The notes beneath the pieces were generated by a model. It had not been told where the DNA came from. It was given only the letters and a program-made list of their open reading frames with translations, and did not search any database. Both the position numbers and the translations under genes were made by a program. From Hepatocystis sp. ex Piliocolobus tephrosceles (lineage: Eukaryota > Apicomplexa > Aconoidasida > Haemosporida > Plasmodiidae), in assembly GCA_902459845.2 (NCBI GenBank), contig CABPSV020000639.1, forward strand, positions 1 to 11,831: a DNA stretch of 11,831 nt, read 5' to 3'. Positions within the stretch are counted from its first letter, which is position 1. Every line of letters starts with the position of its first letter. Shown piece after piece: positions 1 to 8,622 of this stretch.

Positions 1-386
1 ATATATATATAACATATATATATATATATATATATATGTATATGTATTTACGCTTAAATTATTGTATATCTTTCAATTTTTTTACTTAATTTTATTTTTT
101 TTTTATGTATTTATAATTGTACAAACATTTTTAAATTTCGAAAATTAAATAATAAAATTTATTCAATAGGGTTTTTTTTTTCGACAAGTTTGTCTTCATT
201 ATTAATTTAAAATTTTATTTTTAATGTCTTTTAAGGTTTTCTTTTTTTTTTTTAATATGTGAGACATTCGAATAGAAAAATATATATTTATTATTCAATA
301 TATATAATTTTTATTAAAAATCGCATGATTATCATATATATATATATATATTATATGTATATATGTATATTATAAAAGCCTTTTCA

Positions 387-428
<42 letters not shown>

Positions 429-642
429 CTTACTGGATAATTGGATTTTTCAATGGATTGTATTGAGCTTACCATGTGTATATAATTATTTACGTATATG
501 TACCATAACATGTATATATATTGCTTTAATTAACCATAAAAAAATTGTCATTTTATTTTTTCATAATTTTCATTTTAATCGCAAATAAAAACAAGGAATA
601 TTTAAAATTGAATTTTCATTTATCATAATTAAAAAAAAAAAG
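1..642. other. Non-coding 5' flank of the first gene, A+T-rich
   Basis: No gene is supported here. The stretch consists of (TA)n runs at about 12-37 and 337-351, many short T tracts, and the long T tract annotated separately. A minus-strand reading frame over 570-818 encodes only a Cys/Phe/Val/Leu periodic string that comes from the minisatellite next door, so it is not a gene. The region probably holds the promoter and 5' UTR of the plus-strand gene starting at 985. What lies further left, and whether an upstream gene is convergent or divergent, cannot be told from this window. Confidence 0.7.
390..422. repeat. T33 homopolymer tract
   Basis: An uninterrupted run of 33 T residues. Long dA:dT tracts are typical of Plasmodium intergenic DNA and are expected to disfavour nucleosomes. 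This one lies about 560 bp upstream of the first gene's start codon, compatible with a promoter-proximal position. That role is inference. Confidence 0.85.
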
Positions 643-826
643 TGAAACAATAAAACGGTAAAACAATAAATCAGTAAAATAATAAAATAACAAAACAACA
701 AAACAACAAAACAACAAAACAACAAAACAACAAAACAACAAAACAACAAAACAACAAAACAACAAAACAACAAAACAACAAAACAACAAAACAACAAAAC
801 AATAAAACAATAAAACAATAAAACAA
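643..826. repeat. 8-bp minisatellite, 23 in-register copies
   Basis: The stretch reads as 23 consecutive 8-mers with no register shift. The central 14 copies (691-802) are all exactly CAAAACAA. The three copies after them (803-826) are TAAAACAA. The six copies before them (643-690) are degenerate variants such as TGAAACAA, TAAAACGG, TAAATCAG and TAAAATAA. Conserved units in the middle with diverged units at the edges is the usual result of slippage or unequal exchange homogenising the core. It lies about 160 bp upstream of the first gene's ATG and may be transcribed as 5' UTR. Confidence 0.95.
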
Positions 827-937
827 TAATAACAATAATAACAAATTAATACTTAAAAAATAAGGTAAATATACAAATCAATAAATAATTGTAATTTAAC
901 TTGAAAACTATAAGGTCAACATATATATATATATATA

Positions 938-977
938 ATGTATATATATGTATATGTATATATATTTATGTAGATAA
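938..977 (+). promoter_or_regulatory. Two overlapping upstream ORFs before the first gene
   Basis: ATG at 938 opens an 11-codon frame that stops with TAG at 971-973. ATG at 948 opens a 9-codon frame that stops with TAA at 975-977. Both end within 12 nt of the proposed start codon at 985. They encode only Tyr/Ile/Val-rich strings from the TATATG repeat. If this stretch is in the mRNA, ribosomes would have to bypass these ATGs or reinitiate, which could lower translation of the main ORF. Whether the transcript starts upstream of 938 is unknown. Confidence 0.45.
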
Positions 978-984
978 ACATAAA

Positions 985-3900
985 ATGGAGAATGAAGAAA
1001 ACAGTGAAGAAACACCAAATATTCCAGGTTACTATTATGATAAAAAAAAAAGTAGATACTATCTTATCAATAATGAATTAAAAGAACAATTAAAAAATGA
1101 AAAATTTAATAAATTAATAAACAAAGCAAAAAAAAAGAATTTACATGACCAGATTTTACATGGTAAGGGGCTGGATAATAAAAATTTGAACAGCCACAGT
1201 TCTCACAAGCATATTTCACATAACAAGGTTTCTCATAACAAGGTTTCTCATAACAAGGTTTCTCATAACAAGAATTCACATAACAAGGTTTCATATAATC
1301 ACATCTTACATAACAAAAATGTAGAACATACAGAACTCTCAAAAAAAAAATTTCATAAGATTCATGGCATAAAAGAAATGAAGAAAAAAAAAAAAAAAAA
1401 TGGACAAAGTAATAAATATAATATAAAAAATAACAATAATTATAATAATAATTCTGCTAATAAAAATAATAACTCCATAATTTTAAATAGAGGTTCTAAT
1501 TGTTTTATTAATAGAGAAAAAAATTTACATTTAATAAAAAATGAATTAATGCTTTTAAATAATTCATCTAAAGATAGTAATAATAATATATATAACGAAA
1601 TTATAAGTATACGAAATTATCATTATAAGCCATATTCTATTTTAAGTTTACCACCAATATTTATTGATACTAATCATTGTAGATATATTGTTGTCGAAAA
1701 TTTACATAAAATGAATTTATATAATAATTCATATTGTGTTGATGATGAAAATAGTCGTTTAGATAATTTAAATAGATTTATTTTTTCTAAAATTAAAAAA
1801 ACTGATGATTATATTCATTTTTCTTTAAATAGTTGTAAATGTAATAACATAAGTTTAAAATTAATAGATGATGAATATAAAAAAAAAGATAAATCACAGA
1901 TAGGGGAAATTTTTTATAATTATAATGAATTATATGATGATGGTAGTAGAAGGAATCAAAATAATTCTACTACTATAAATGGCAATAATAATAATAATAA
2001 CAAAATAGAAGAATATAAAAAGGGAAATAGTGGCTGTTATAATAATTTTAACTATTATAGCTACAATGATACATATAAAAAAAACAAAAGTTATAACAAC
2101 CATTTACGCAACCATTTAAAAAATGAAAATTCTACAACTATTACACAAGATCATATCACAATGAAATCTTTATTAATGCCAAAATTGTATGGTAGAACTT
2201 TTGAAAAATTAAATTTTGGTAATATGCAAAACTTTAAATCAAAAATAATGGCAAATAGATACCAAGCCTATTACTTTTATTTTTCTATAAATGTCAACAT
2301 TAGTAGTACTAATTACAACAATGTCATTAACAACGACTCTAATAACAACAGATACAATCACGAGTCTAGTACCAATCACGAGTCTAGTACCAATCACGAG
2401 TCTAGTACCAATCACGAGTCTAGTAACAATAATAGGTCTAGTAACAATAATAGGTCTAGTAACAATAATAGGTCTAGTAACAATAATAGGTCTAATAATA
2501 ATAATAATTACAGTAGGAACTATACAGTTACAACAACATTCGAAGGAAACAACCAATTAAACGAAACAAGTAATTATGATAATAATTCAAATACTCTTAA
2601 TTCATATAGACAACATAATGTACATGAACTTAGTGAATATAATAATATTATTGAACAAAATAGTCGACCATTTCATTTAAGAGATAATAATGATTATACT
2701 GAATATGACAATTCATTAAGAAGTATTGTGGCATATGCACAAGATATAAATTCATCTAAACCTTTAAAATCTTATGAAATGTTTTTTCATTTGTTTAGTA
2801 ATCCGAATTATAATGATTTTATTTTTAGTACCACGAAAGAAAATAATTTTTCTTTTACTTTAGGTGCTATAGATTTAAATAAATTTGTTAATAAAAAAAA
2901 AAAATCTTGCATCAATTCAACAATACGTGAAAATTCTTGTTATGATGGAGATACAAAATATTTATTTAATTTTTCAAAAGAAAAAAATGAAATATTAGGT
3001 ACATCAACTCGTATTTTGTCACATTTTAGTATTTTTAATTCTGAATATATTGCTTATTCATCTTATGGTAATACAAAAGAAGAAAAATATGTATTATGTT
3101 TATTAGGGATAGATTCTTTTTTTAAACCTACTTTTAAAAAAGAAATATATGCATTTACTAGTGAAATAAATTATTTTAAATTATTTCCATCTATGCAGGA
3201 TAATTACTACAATACCAACACCACCTCCAATAATGATGATTATTGTGTAACTGATGGTTATTCATATCATCATAATAATAAAATTGATAAAATTTTTATT
3301 TGTGGTTCTTATCCATGTTTTAGTTTTTATACATTAAAAGATTCAGTTCCTTATTGTATATGGGATAGTAAAAAGTTGAAAGTTCATGATTTATTATTAA
3401 ATGAGAATGCCACACATTATGTTGATGATATATTGGATATAGAACCACGACATACTACTTTTAATAACATAACACAAGGTAATTATTTTTTAAAAAAAAT
3501 GAAATATAATTATTCAAAAAAGAGAAAAGAAAAAGGAGAAAATGAAACGAACGATAATGTAATATATCGTATGGATGAAATATTGGTAAAACAAATACTA
3601 AAAGAGGAGCAACTAAATGCACAAAATTGTAATAAATACAAAAAATCAAATATGTTTCCACCACACCATGATGAATACAGTCACAAATATGATAATAGTA
3701 AGTATGATAGTAGTAATAGCTACACTAGCAGTGTTAGTAGTATTAGTAATAAAAAAAAATATACCAATAAACGAAAATATTACTACAGTAAAGATAATAC
3801 AACTATTACTAATGGTATCAACTGTCATGACTTTGGTAGTGGTACTATAAATAATACACAAAACTTGAATGTATCACAAACACAAACATCGAAAAAAAGA

Positions 3901-4890
3901 TATAACAATAATAGTCACAATAATAATAGTAGTAATAGTTGTAACAATAACTCCTACAAAATGCTTAACAATATGAACAATCGTTTGATTAAAAACTATA
4001 ACAAAAAAACATCAAGTGTTATGACTCATTTAAATGAAAAAGGAAAAAATAAAAATAATAATTCAATTAATTATTACAATACTACATCATATATGTCTGC
4101 GAAATATAATTATAATGATAATAAAAAAAAAGGAATATGTTGTGAGAGTATAAAAAAAAATAATAATAATATATTTTTATGTTGTAATACAGAATATACA
4201 TATTTAGTTGATTTACGATGTAACTATTTAAATACAATATCTCATCTAAAACCAGAAGAAGGATTAGTAAATAAAATTTATTCATTAAATAATAATTATT
4301 ATCAATATATTTTATCAAAAACGAATAATCAAATAGGATTATATGATATGCGTTATATATCCCCTTCTAAACATAATGACGAATTTAAAAGTAATTTAAT
4401 TACAACATATGAAAGATTTATAGATAATACTAATTTAAAAAAATATATGAACGATTTTTATGTTATTGATAATGAACAATATATTGTTTCATTAGATACA
4501 TATACCGACACTGTTTATTTATATAATATTCAAAATACATTAAATAAAAAAATGGTTTTAACCGATATGCATTCATATTCATGTCTTGAAAATAAACAAA
4601 ACTTAATAAACAATTATACGAATTTATCAAAAATCCCATATATTTTTACTTCTCCCCAAAATGAAGATAATTATCATTATTATTATAAAAGAAAAATTAA
4701 TGAAGGAAAAACACATATTAACAATCATATGAATAATTTTAATTTATTAGAATCTTATCCCAAAACAGGTTTATTTATAGAATTAAACATTCAATCAATT
4801 TTACCGCTTTTTTATATTAAACAAAATTATAGTAAATATAATTTTATTTCAATTAGAAATGGTGATTATGTTTGTACTATAAATATATAA
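985..4890 (+). CDS. DCAF4-like WD-repeat protein, Asn-rich (1301 aa)
   Basis: Intronless ORF of 1301 residues. I place the start at the first in-frame ATG (985, A-rich context AAATGGAG); the frame is open back to 901 but has no ATG there. Residues 14-26 (PGYYYDKKKSRYY) match the N-terminal signature I know from DCAF4/WDR21, the family of CUL4-DDB1 ubiquitin ligase substrate receptors. Beta-rich segments resembling WD blades lie near 593-645, 673-720, 765-800 (with W793), 1060-1125, 1158-1182 and 1265-1301. VDLR (1075-1078) and YDMR (1120-1123) fit the WDxR/DxR motif used to contact DDB1. Low-complexity inserts separate them: a Lys/Asn/SHNK region (about 65-170), an Asn/NHESST/NNNRSS region (about 440-510) and a roughly 260-residue Asn-rich insert (about 815-1060). 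Human DCAF4 is about 495 residues, so most of the extra length is insert. No signal peptide or membrane segment is seen. The ORF itself is certain; the DCAF4 assignment rests on motifs. The alternative is a generic, divergent WD40 protein. Confidence 0.85.
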   Translation: MENEENSEETPNIPGYYYDKKKSRYYLINNELKEQLKNEKFNKLINKAKKKNLHDQILHGKGLDNKNLNSHSSHKHISHNKVSHNKVSHNKVSHNKNSHNKVSYNHILHNKNVEHTELSKKKFHKIHGIKEMKKKKKKNGQSNKYNIKNNNNYNNNSANKNNNSIILNRGSNCFINREKNLHLIKNELMLLNNSSKDSNNNIYNEIISIRNYHYKPYSILSLPPIFIDTNHCRYIVVENLHKMNLYNNSYCVDDENSRLDNLNRFIFSKIKKTDDYIHFSLNSCKCNNISLKLIDDEYKKKDKSQIGEIFYNYNELYDDGSRRNQNNSTTINGNNNNNNKIEEYKKGNSGCYNNFNYYSYNDTYKKNKSYNNHLRNHLKNENSTTITQDHITMKSLLMPKLYGRTFEKLNFGNMQNFKSKIMANRYQAYYFYFSINVNISSTNYNNVINNDSNNNRYNHESSTNHESSTNHESSTNHESSNNNRSSNNNRSSNNNRSSNNNRSNNNNNYSRNYTVTTTFEGNNQLNETSNYDNNSNTLNSYRQHNVHELSEYNNIIEQNSRPFHLRDNNDYTEYDNSLRSIVAYAQDINSSKPLKSYEMFFHLFSNPNYNDFIFSTTKENNFSFTLGAIDLNKFVNKKKKSCINSTIRENSCYDGDTKYLFNFSKEKNEILGTSTRILSHFSIFNSEYIAYSSYGNTKEEKYVLCLLGIDSFFKPTFKKEIYAFTSEINYFKLFPSMQDNYYNTNTTSNNDDYCVTDGYSYHHNNKIDKIFICGSYPCFSFYTLKDSVPYCIWDSKKLKVHDLLLNENATHYVDDILDIEPRHTTFNNITQGNYFLKKMKYNYSKKRKEKGENETNDNVIYRMDEILVKQILKEEQLNAQNCNKYKKSNMFPPHHDEYSHKYDNSKYDSSNSYTSSVSSISNKKKYTNKRKYYYSKDNTTITNGINCHDFGSGTINNTQNLNVSQTQTSKKRYNNNSHNNNSSNSCNNNSYKMLNNMNNRLIKNYNKKTSSVMTHLNEKGKNKNNNSINYYNTTSYMSAKYNYNDNKKKGICCESIKKNNNNIFLCCNTEYTYLVDLRCNYLNTISHLKPEEGLVNKIYSLNNNYYQYILSKTNNQIGLYDMRYISPSKHNDEFKSNLITTYERFIDNTNLKKYMNDFYVIDNEQYIVSLDTYTDTVYLYNIQNTLNKKMVLTDMHSYSCLENKQNLINNYTNLSKIPYIFTSPQNEDNYHYYYKRKINEGKTHINNHMNNFNLLESYPKTGLFIELNIQSILPLFYIKQNYSKYNFISIRNGDYVCTINI
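1216..1320 (+). repeat. 15-bp coding tandem repeat (SHNKV), 7 copies
   Basis: Seven 15-bp units lie inside the WD-protein gene, with consensus TCTCATAACAAGGTT encoding Ser-His-Asn-Lys-Val (residues 78-112). The second and third copies are identical. The sixth and seventh are diverged (SYNHI and LHNKN). The unit length is a multiple of three, so copy-number change keeps the reading frame. It lies in the low-complexity linker after the conserved N-terminal motif. Confidence 0.95.
2356..2499 (+). repeat. 18-bp coding tandem repeat, two four-copy variants
   Basis: Eight 18-bp units encode residues 458-505. The first four follow AATCACGAGTCTAGTACC (Asn-His-Glu-Ser-Ser-Thr); the fourth ends in AAC instead of ACC. 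The next four follow AATAATAGGTCTAGTAAC (Asn-Asn-Asn-Arg-Ser-Ser register); the last one decays into an Asn run. Both variants share the GTCTA core. The array therefore seems to have expanded twice from related founder units. It falls in an Asn/Ser-rich loop and is likely to vary in length between isolates. Confidence 0.95.
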
Positions 4891-4907
4891 AATTGCAGTG
4901 TTGTAAC

Positions 4908-4942
<35 letters not shown>

Positions 4943-4946
4943 CTGT

Positions 4947-4991
4947 ATACACGTGTGACATATACACGTGCGATATATGCATGTGCGATAT
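4947..4991. repeat. Three 15-bp units carrying CACGTG / CATGTG
   Basis: Three adjacent 15-bp units: ATACACGTGTGACAT (4947-4961), ATACACGTGCGATAT (4962-4976) and ATGCATGTGCGATAT (4977-4991). A partial ATATCGTG follows. The first two contain the palindrome CACGTG (4950-4955 and 4965-4970). The G and C content is high for this intergenic DNA. It lies 57 bp past the stop codon of the WD-protein gene, so it may be in the 3' UTR or may be a DNA-binding site cluster. Neither role is shown. Confidence 0.8.
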
Positions 4992-5142
4992 ATATCGTGT
5001 TATATTTTTTATTGTGTTATTCTTTCAAATTGAAAGCAACAGTAATTACATATGTATTTGTGTACCTATGTTAAAAAATAAAAATTTGTTTGATTTGTTT
5101 GGCTTGTGGTGTAAATACATATACATTTTATGCATACATATA

Positions 5143-5173
<31 letters not shown>

Positions 5174-5793
5174 CATAAAAATGTATACTTACGTAAAATT
5201 TGTTTCCTCATATTTTATTATTTTTTGATAACAAAAGTCCATGTTATAAAAATAAAATAAGTACGATAAGATATTATGTAATATTATGTTTTATATTCCG
5301 ATATAGCAAAAATGGTACATAGTTTTTACATCATATCATAGTATAATAGTATATTTTTTTAGTGTAAAAATGTGTTTGTTTTTTTTTTTAAGTTACTTTT
5401 CTTTTAATATTATTTTTTATTACATTTTATTTTTTTTAAATATAAAAAGTATTTTACAAAAAAAAATTATACTATTGCTATGCTGCAGGTAGATAATTTT
5501 TTATCAGTTTGAATTTGACTTTTTTATATTATTTAAATTTTATTTTATTTTATATTATTTTTTATTTTATATTTTTATGTTTTATTTTTATATTATTTGT
5601 GTTTTATTTTTATATTTTTTTTTTTTGTGTGTTTTTTAATTTGAATTTGAATTTTTTTTTTATTTCAGCTTTATTTTTTTTTTAATTTAATTTTATTTTT
5701 TTTTTTTTAAGTTTTGTTTGAGTTAAAAATTTCAACTTTATTTACATTTTTAGTTTTTTTTGAGTAAAACATTTTGTTTTAAATTTAAAAATT

Positions 5794-5882
5794 AAAAAAA
5801 AAAAAAAAAAAAAAAATTCAATATCAAAAAAAAATTCAATATCAAAAGGCTTCTATTTAAAAAAATAAGCCCCTTTTTGTAA

Positions 5883-5915
<33 letters not shown>
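5794..5915. promoter_or_regulatory. A23 / T30 tract pair before the acetyltransferase gene
   Basis: A 23-nt A tract (5794-5816) and a 30-nt T tract (5886-5915) bracket 69 bp, and the T tract ends 30 bp before the start codon at 5946. The interval also holds two copies of ATTCAATATC. Such tracts are usual nucleosome-poor elements near Plasmodium genes, so this is the best candidate for a core promoter or 5' UTR. No TATA-box position can be assigned in DNA of this composition. Confidence 0.4.
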
Positions 5916-5917
<2 letters not shown>

Positions 5918-5945
5918 ATTTTATTATAATTATAAAAAACTTATC

Positions 5946-7300
5946 ATGATTATGGATTCTCCATTAATAGATAAATCAGAAAATGAAAAAGTGGAGAATT
6001 GCATGAATGCATTTTCTCCAAATACAATCGATTTAGAAGAAAACATAAACAAATTAAAAAAATGTGAAAACAAAATAGAAAAAAGTGATGCTCCTGTAGA
6101 TAAAAACATTATTTATCACACATTAACTATTAATAACAAAGAAATTCTGATTTACCAGTATAAAACATTTCCGAAAAATTTTTTAAATAGTGTCTATAAA
6201 TTATTAAGCAGTGAACTATCAGAGCCATATAACATTTTTTTACTTAAAACAATTTTGAATCAATACCCTGAAATAACGTTAATGGTACATAAATAAATGC
6301 TTAAAGCGTTGAAAACGATCACTTTACAAGATGTACACATATATACATTTACACTTATATACATTTGCACGTATATACATTTGTAAATATATGTATGAAA
6401 CACTTTTCGTTTATTTTAAATTCCCTTTAGTCTTTGTGCAATGAACAATGTGTTGGGACAGTAATATGCAAAATTACAACAAAACGTAAAAGTGATGAAC
6501 TAATAACTTTTGGATATATATGTAATAAAAAAAAAAAAAGAAGCACATAAATAAAAACATTAAAACCTATATTCAAAATAATTTCATTTCTTTTTTAATT
6601 AAACATAAACGCATTTGTTTTTAGTAATATTTTATATCTCTTTTCTTTTTTTTTCTTTTTTATAAAAAATAATAGGTATGATAGCTGTTCATAAGACTGT
6701 TAGGAATGGTGGTTTAGGTAAAATATATTTTTATTCATTTCTTTTTTTTTGATGTATCTTAATACTTTAATAAAATGATAAAAGCATTTTTTTTTTTTTT
6801 TTTTCTTTTTTAGGTTCATATTTATTATGTGAAAGTATAAAATTAATGCAAAAGCTGTATAATATAGATGAGGTACCATTATTTATATAATAAATATATG
6901 TATATATATACAGCCATTTAAGAAATAAAAATTATTATAAATTTTTAATCAAACAAAAATAATCTTCGAATTATTTAATTATTTATTTTTTTCCTTTTAG
7001 GTTCAACTTGAAGCTGAAGCTAATAACGATCCCACGTTATGTAATACTTTTTTTATTAATTACACATATGTTTATCAAAATATTTTACTACGTATACCTA
7101 TATATCTATAAATGTATATATATACATGAGTGTGTATGTTTGTATTTGTATATGAAATACATGACACTATACAATATTTATATTTTTTTTATTTTTATGT
7201 TACAGGTTTTTATGAAAAAAATGGATTCATTAGAGTAAAAAGAAAACCTTTTTATTATCTTAGTGGCTTTGATGCCTTCAAACTAAAAAAAATATTATAA
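5946..7300 (+). CDS. NAA30: NatC catalytic subunit, NAA30/MAK3-type N-alpha-acetyltransferase, six exons
   Basis: Spliced gene. Exons: 5946-6284, 6431-6521, 6676-6717, 6814-6872, 7001-7040 and 7206-7300. All five introns are GT...AG (146, 154, 96, 128 and 165 nt), and the joined 666 nt encode 221 residues ending in TAA. The start is ATG 5946; ATG 5952 is also possible. Residues 1-52 are a non-conserved leader and the GNAT domain runs from about 53 to the end. Matches to the NAA30 family as I know it: LSEPYNIF (91-98), CVGTVICK (120-127), GYICMIAV (141-148, family GYIAMLAV), the acetyl-CoA loop RNGGLG (153-158, R/QxxGxG/A), VQLEAEANN (178-186), FYEKNGF (192-198) and the diagnostic tail YYLSGFDAFKLK (207-218, human YYLNGVDALRLK). 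NatC acetylates proteins starting Met-Leu, Met-Ile, Met-Phe or Met-Trp, co-translationally at the ribosome with NAA35 and NAA38; neither partner gene is in view. Junctions were read by eye but fit the family residue by residue. Confidence 0.92.
6337..6384 (+). repeat. Three 16-bp repeats inside intron 1 of the NAA30 gene
   Basis: ACATATATACATTTAC (6337-6352), ACTTATATACATTTGC (6353-6368) and ACGTATATACATTTGT (6369-6384) are head-to-tail copies sharing TATATACATTTG or close variants. They lie in the first intron (6285-6430), about 50 bp before its acceptor. This is probably a small slippage array. No function is evident. Confidence 0.85.
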
Positions 7301-7646
7301 TGTAGGTATATATATATATATATATATATTTATATAAACCGTGTGCTTATCATTCGCTTTTTCCAAAACATAAAATATTCGCATTTTCATATATTCCATC
7401 TGACTTATCTATAATTGCTTATAATTCACAATATTTTAATTACATGATTATACTTTTTTTATGAATCATTGATTTTTTTCGTTTAATTAAAACATATAAT
7501 AAAACATATTAAAACTTTTTTTTTTTTTTTCGTATTTAATAAAAACACACAAATAAAAAAAAAAAAAATTATATACTCTTTCTGTTTTAACATGTAGAAA
7601 AAGTGTTTACAAAAATAATGAGTTAACAACAATTGCACAGATATAT

Positions 7647-7683
<37 letters not shown>
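7301..7683. other. 3' flank of the NAA30 gene, ending in an A33 tract
   Basis: Non-coding. A (TA)n run at about 7307-7329 follows the stop codon closely. Several T and A tracts (about 7517-7530, 7556-7568) come next, and then an uninterrupted run of 33 A residues at 7651-7683. Cleavage and polyadenylation of the NAA30 transcript probably falls in here, but no site can be chosen because AATAAA-like strings occur throughout. A minus-strand open frame at 7649-7879 that ends in a Phe run from the A tract is not credible as a gene. Confidence 0.7.
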
Positions 7684-7685
<2 letters not shown>

Positions 7686-8622
7686 TTTTTAAAATTAATG
7701 TTTGTTATCGTTAACATATGATACATATTTGTATATACACCCACATTATCATCAAAATTTCCATGAATTTTATAATATGTAAAAATTATACTCTTAATAA
7801 AATTTTCCATATTCATTATTAAAGTATTGTAATGTATAAATATCTTATATATTTTATTACTATTATTTATTGTCATCACAATTGCCTTTTTGGTCTATTT
7901 AAAAAAATGTTATTTTTCACATTTTAAAAATACTATATTACACATATTAATAGTCTTAAAGGAGTAATAATAAATTCGTCAATAATATCCAGTAACGTTT
8001 AATCGGAGTGGTGTGGTTTTGTTCACTTATATATATATATATATATGAAACCTTTATGTTTTACACAACATTTTTTAAAATATTTTATGCCAAAATGAAA
8101 AATTCTAAATTCATTTTAAAATTTATAACAACATACTTAAATGTAGATGGAGCAAATATATTCATATAAAATATAAAAATACTACATTATTTTTTAACAT
8201 ATGTATTTTAAATGCACATTGATATAATCATTGATTATATATTTTTAGTGTATATGCATATATATAATACACATAATGTTTTGTTTTTATGTGTAATCAC
8301 GAATATGCGTTTATACACTACAATGTAAAATTACTAAAACTACCATGATTCAAATTGTAAAATAGGACATCCATTCTTTCCATTATTTCACATATACAAC
8401 ATTACTTAATAAAAAAAATCATAAAACTTTTAAATGCTTATATAAATTTCATTTTTTGTATGCAATAAAAAATAGTATTTTAACTATAATTCATTTGAAT
8501 TGTTTAATTTTAACAACACTATAACAAAAAAAAAATAAAAAAAATGTAATATTGCACTTCTCAGTGTATATATAATTACATCATATAAAAAACACATAGT
8601 TTTCCTTTTAATAAACTAATAA

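Larger units (their letters stand above)
4891..5945. other. Intergenic region between the two genes
   Basis: No gene is supported in this 1055-bp gap. After the stop codon come (TA)n at about 4914-4942, a small 15-bp repeat array, and a second (TA)n at about 5148-5172. The part from about 5380 to 5760 is strongly T-rich on the plus strand, with imperfect TTTTATAT-like repeats. A 23-nt A tract (5794-5816), a duplicated ATTCAATATC element (5816-5825 and 5834-5843) and a 30-nt T tract (5886-5915) precede the next gene. An open frame at 4981-5178 is just translated TA repeat. The gap should hold the 3' UTR of the first gene and the promoter and 5' UTR of the second. Confidence 0.75.

Noticed and set aside
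570..818. Two minus-strand frames encoding Cys-Phe-Val-Val-Leu-Leu repeats
   Set aside because: They are the translated complement of the 8-bp minisatellite (643-826). Periodic sequence without stops in several frames is expected there.
901..984. 28-codon N-terminal extension of the WD-protein ORF
   Set aside because: It has no ATG (it begins at TTG), encodes Tyr/Ile repeats from TATATG DNA, and lacks any family similarity. ATG 985 directly precedes the conserved N-terminal motif.
2239..2560. Open frames on both strands across the 18-bp repeats
   Set aside because: An array whose unit length is a multiple of three stays open in several frames. The frame of the long ORF is the one with family motifs on both sides.
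3461..4318. Minus- and plus-strand frames inside the WD-protein gene
   Set aside because: These are shadows of the long coding ORF in Asn-rich DNA, with no recognisable domain.
4981..5178. 65-codon plus-strand frame after the WD gene
   Set aside because: Its end is translated TA repeat and the rest is Cys/Ile/Tyr-rich without homology. It lies in the likely 3' UTR.
7008..7238. 76-codon plus-strand frame
   Set aside because: It reads exon 5, intron 5 and exon 6 of the NAA30 gene in a wrong frame. The spliced frame gives the family motifs.
7649..7879. 76-codon minus-strand frame ending in poly-Phe
   Set aside because: The Phe run is the complement of the A33 tract, and the rest shows no recognisable domain or conserved motif.
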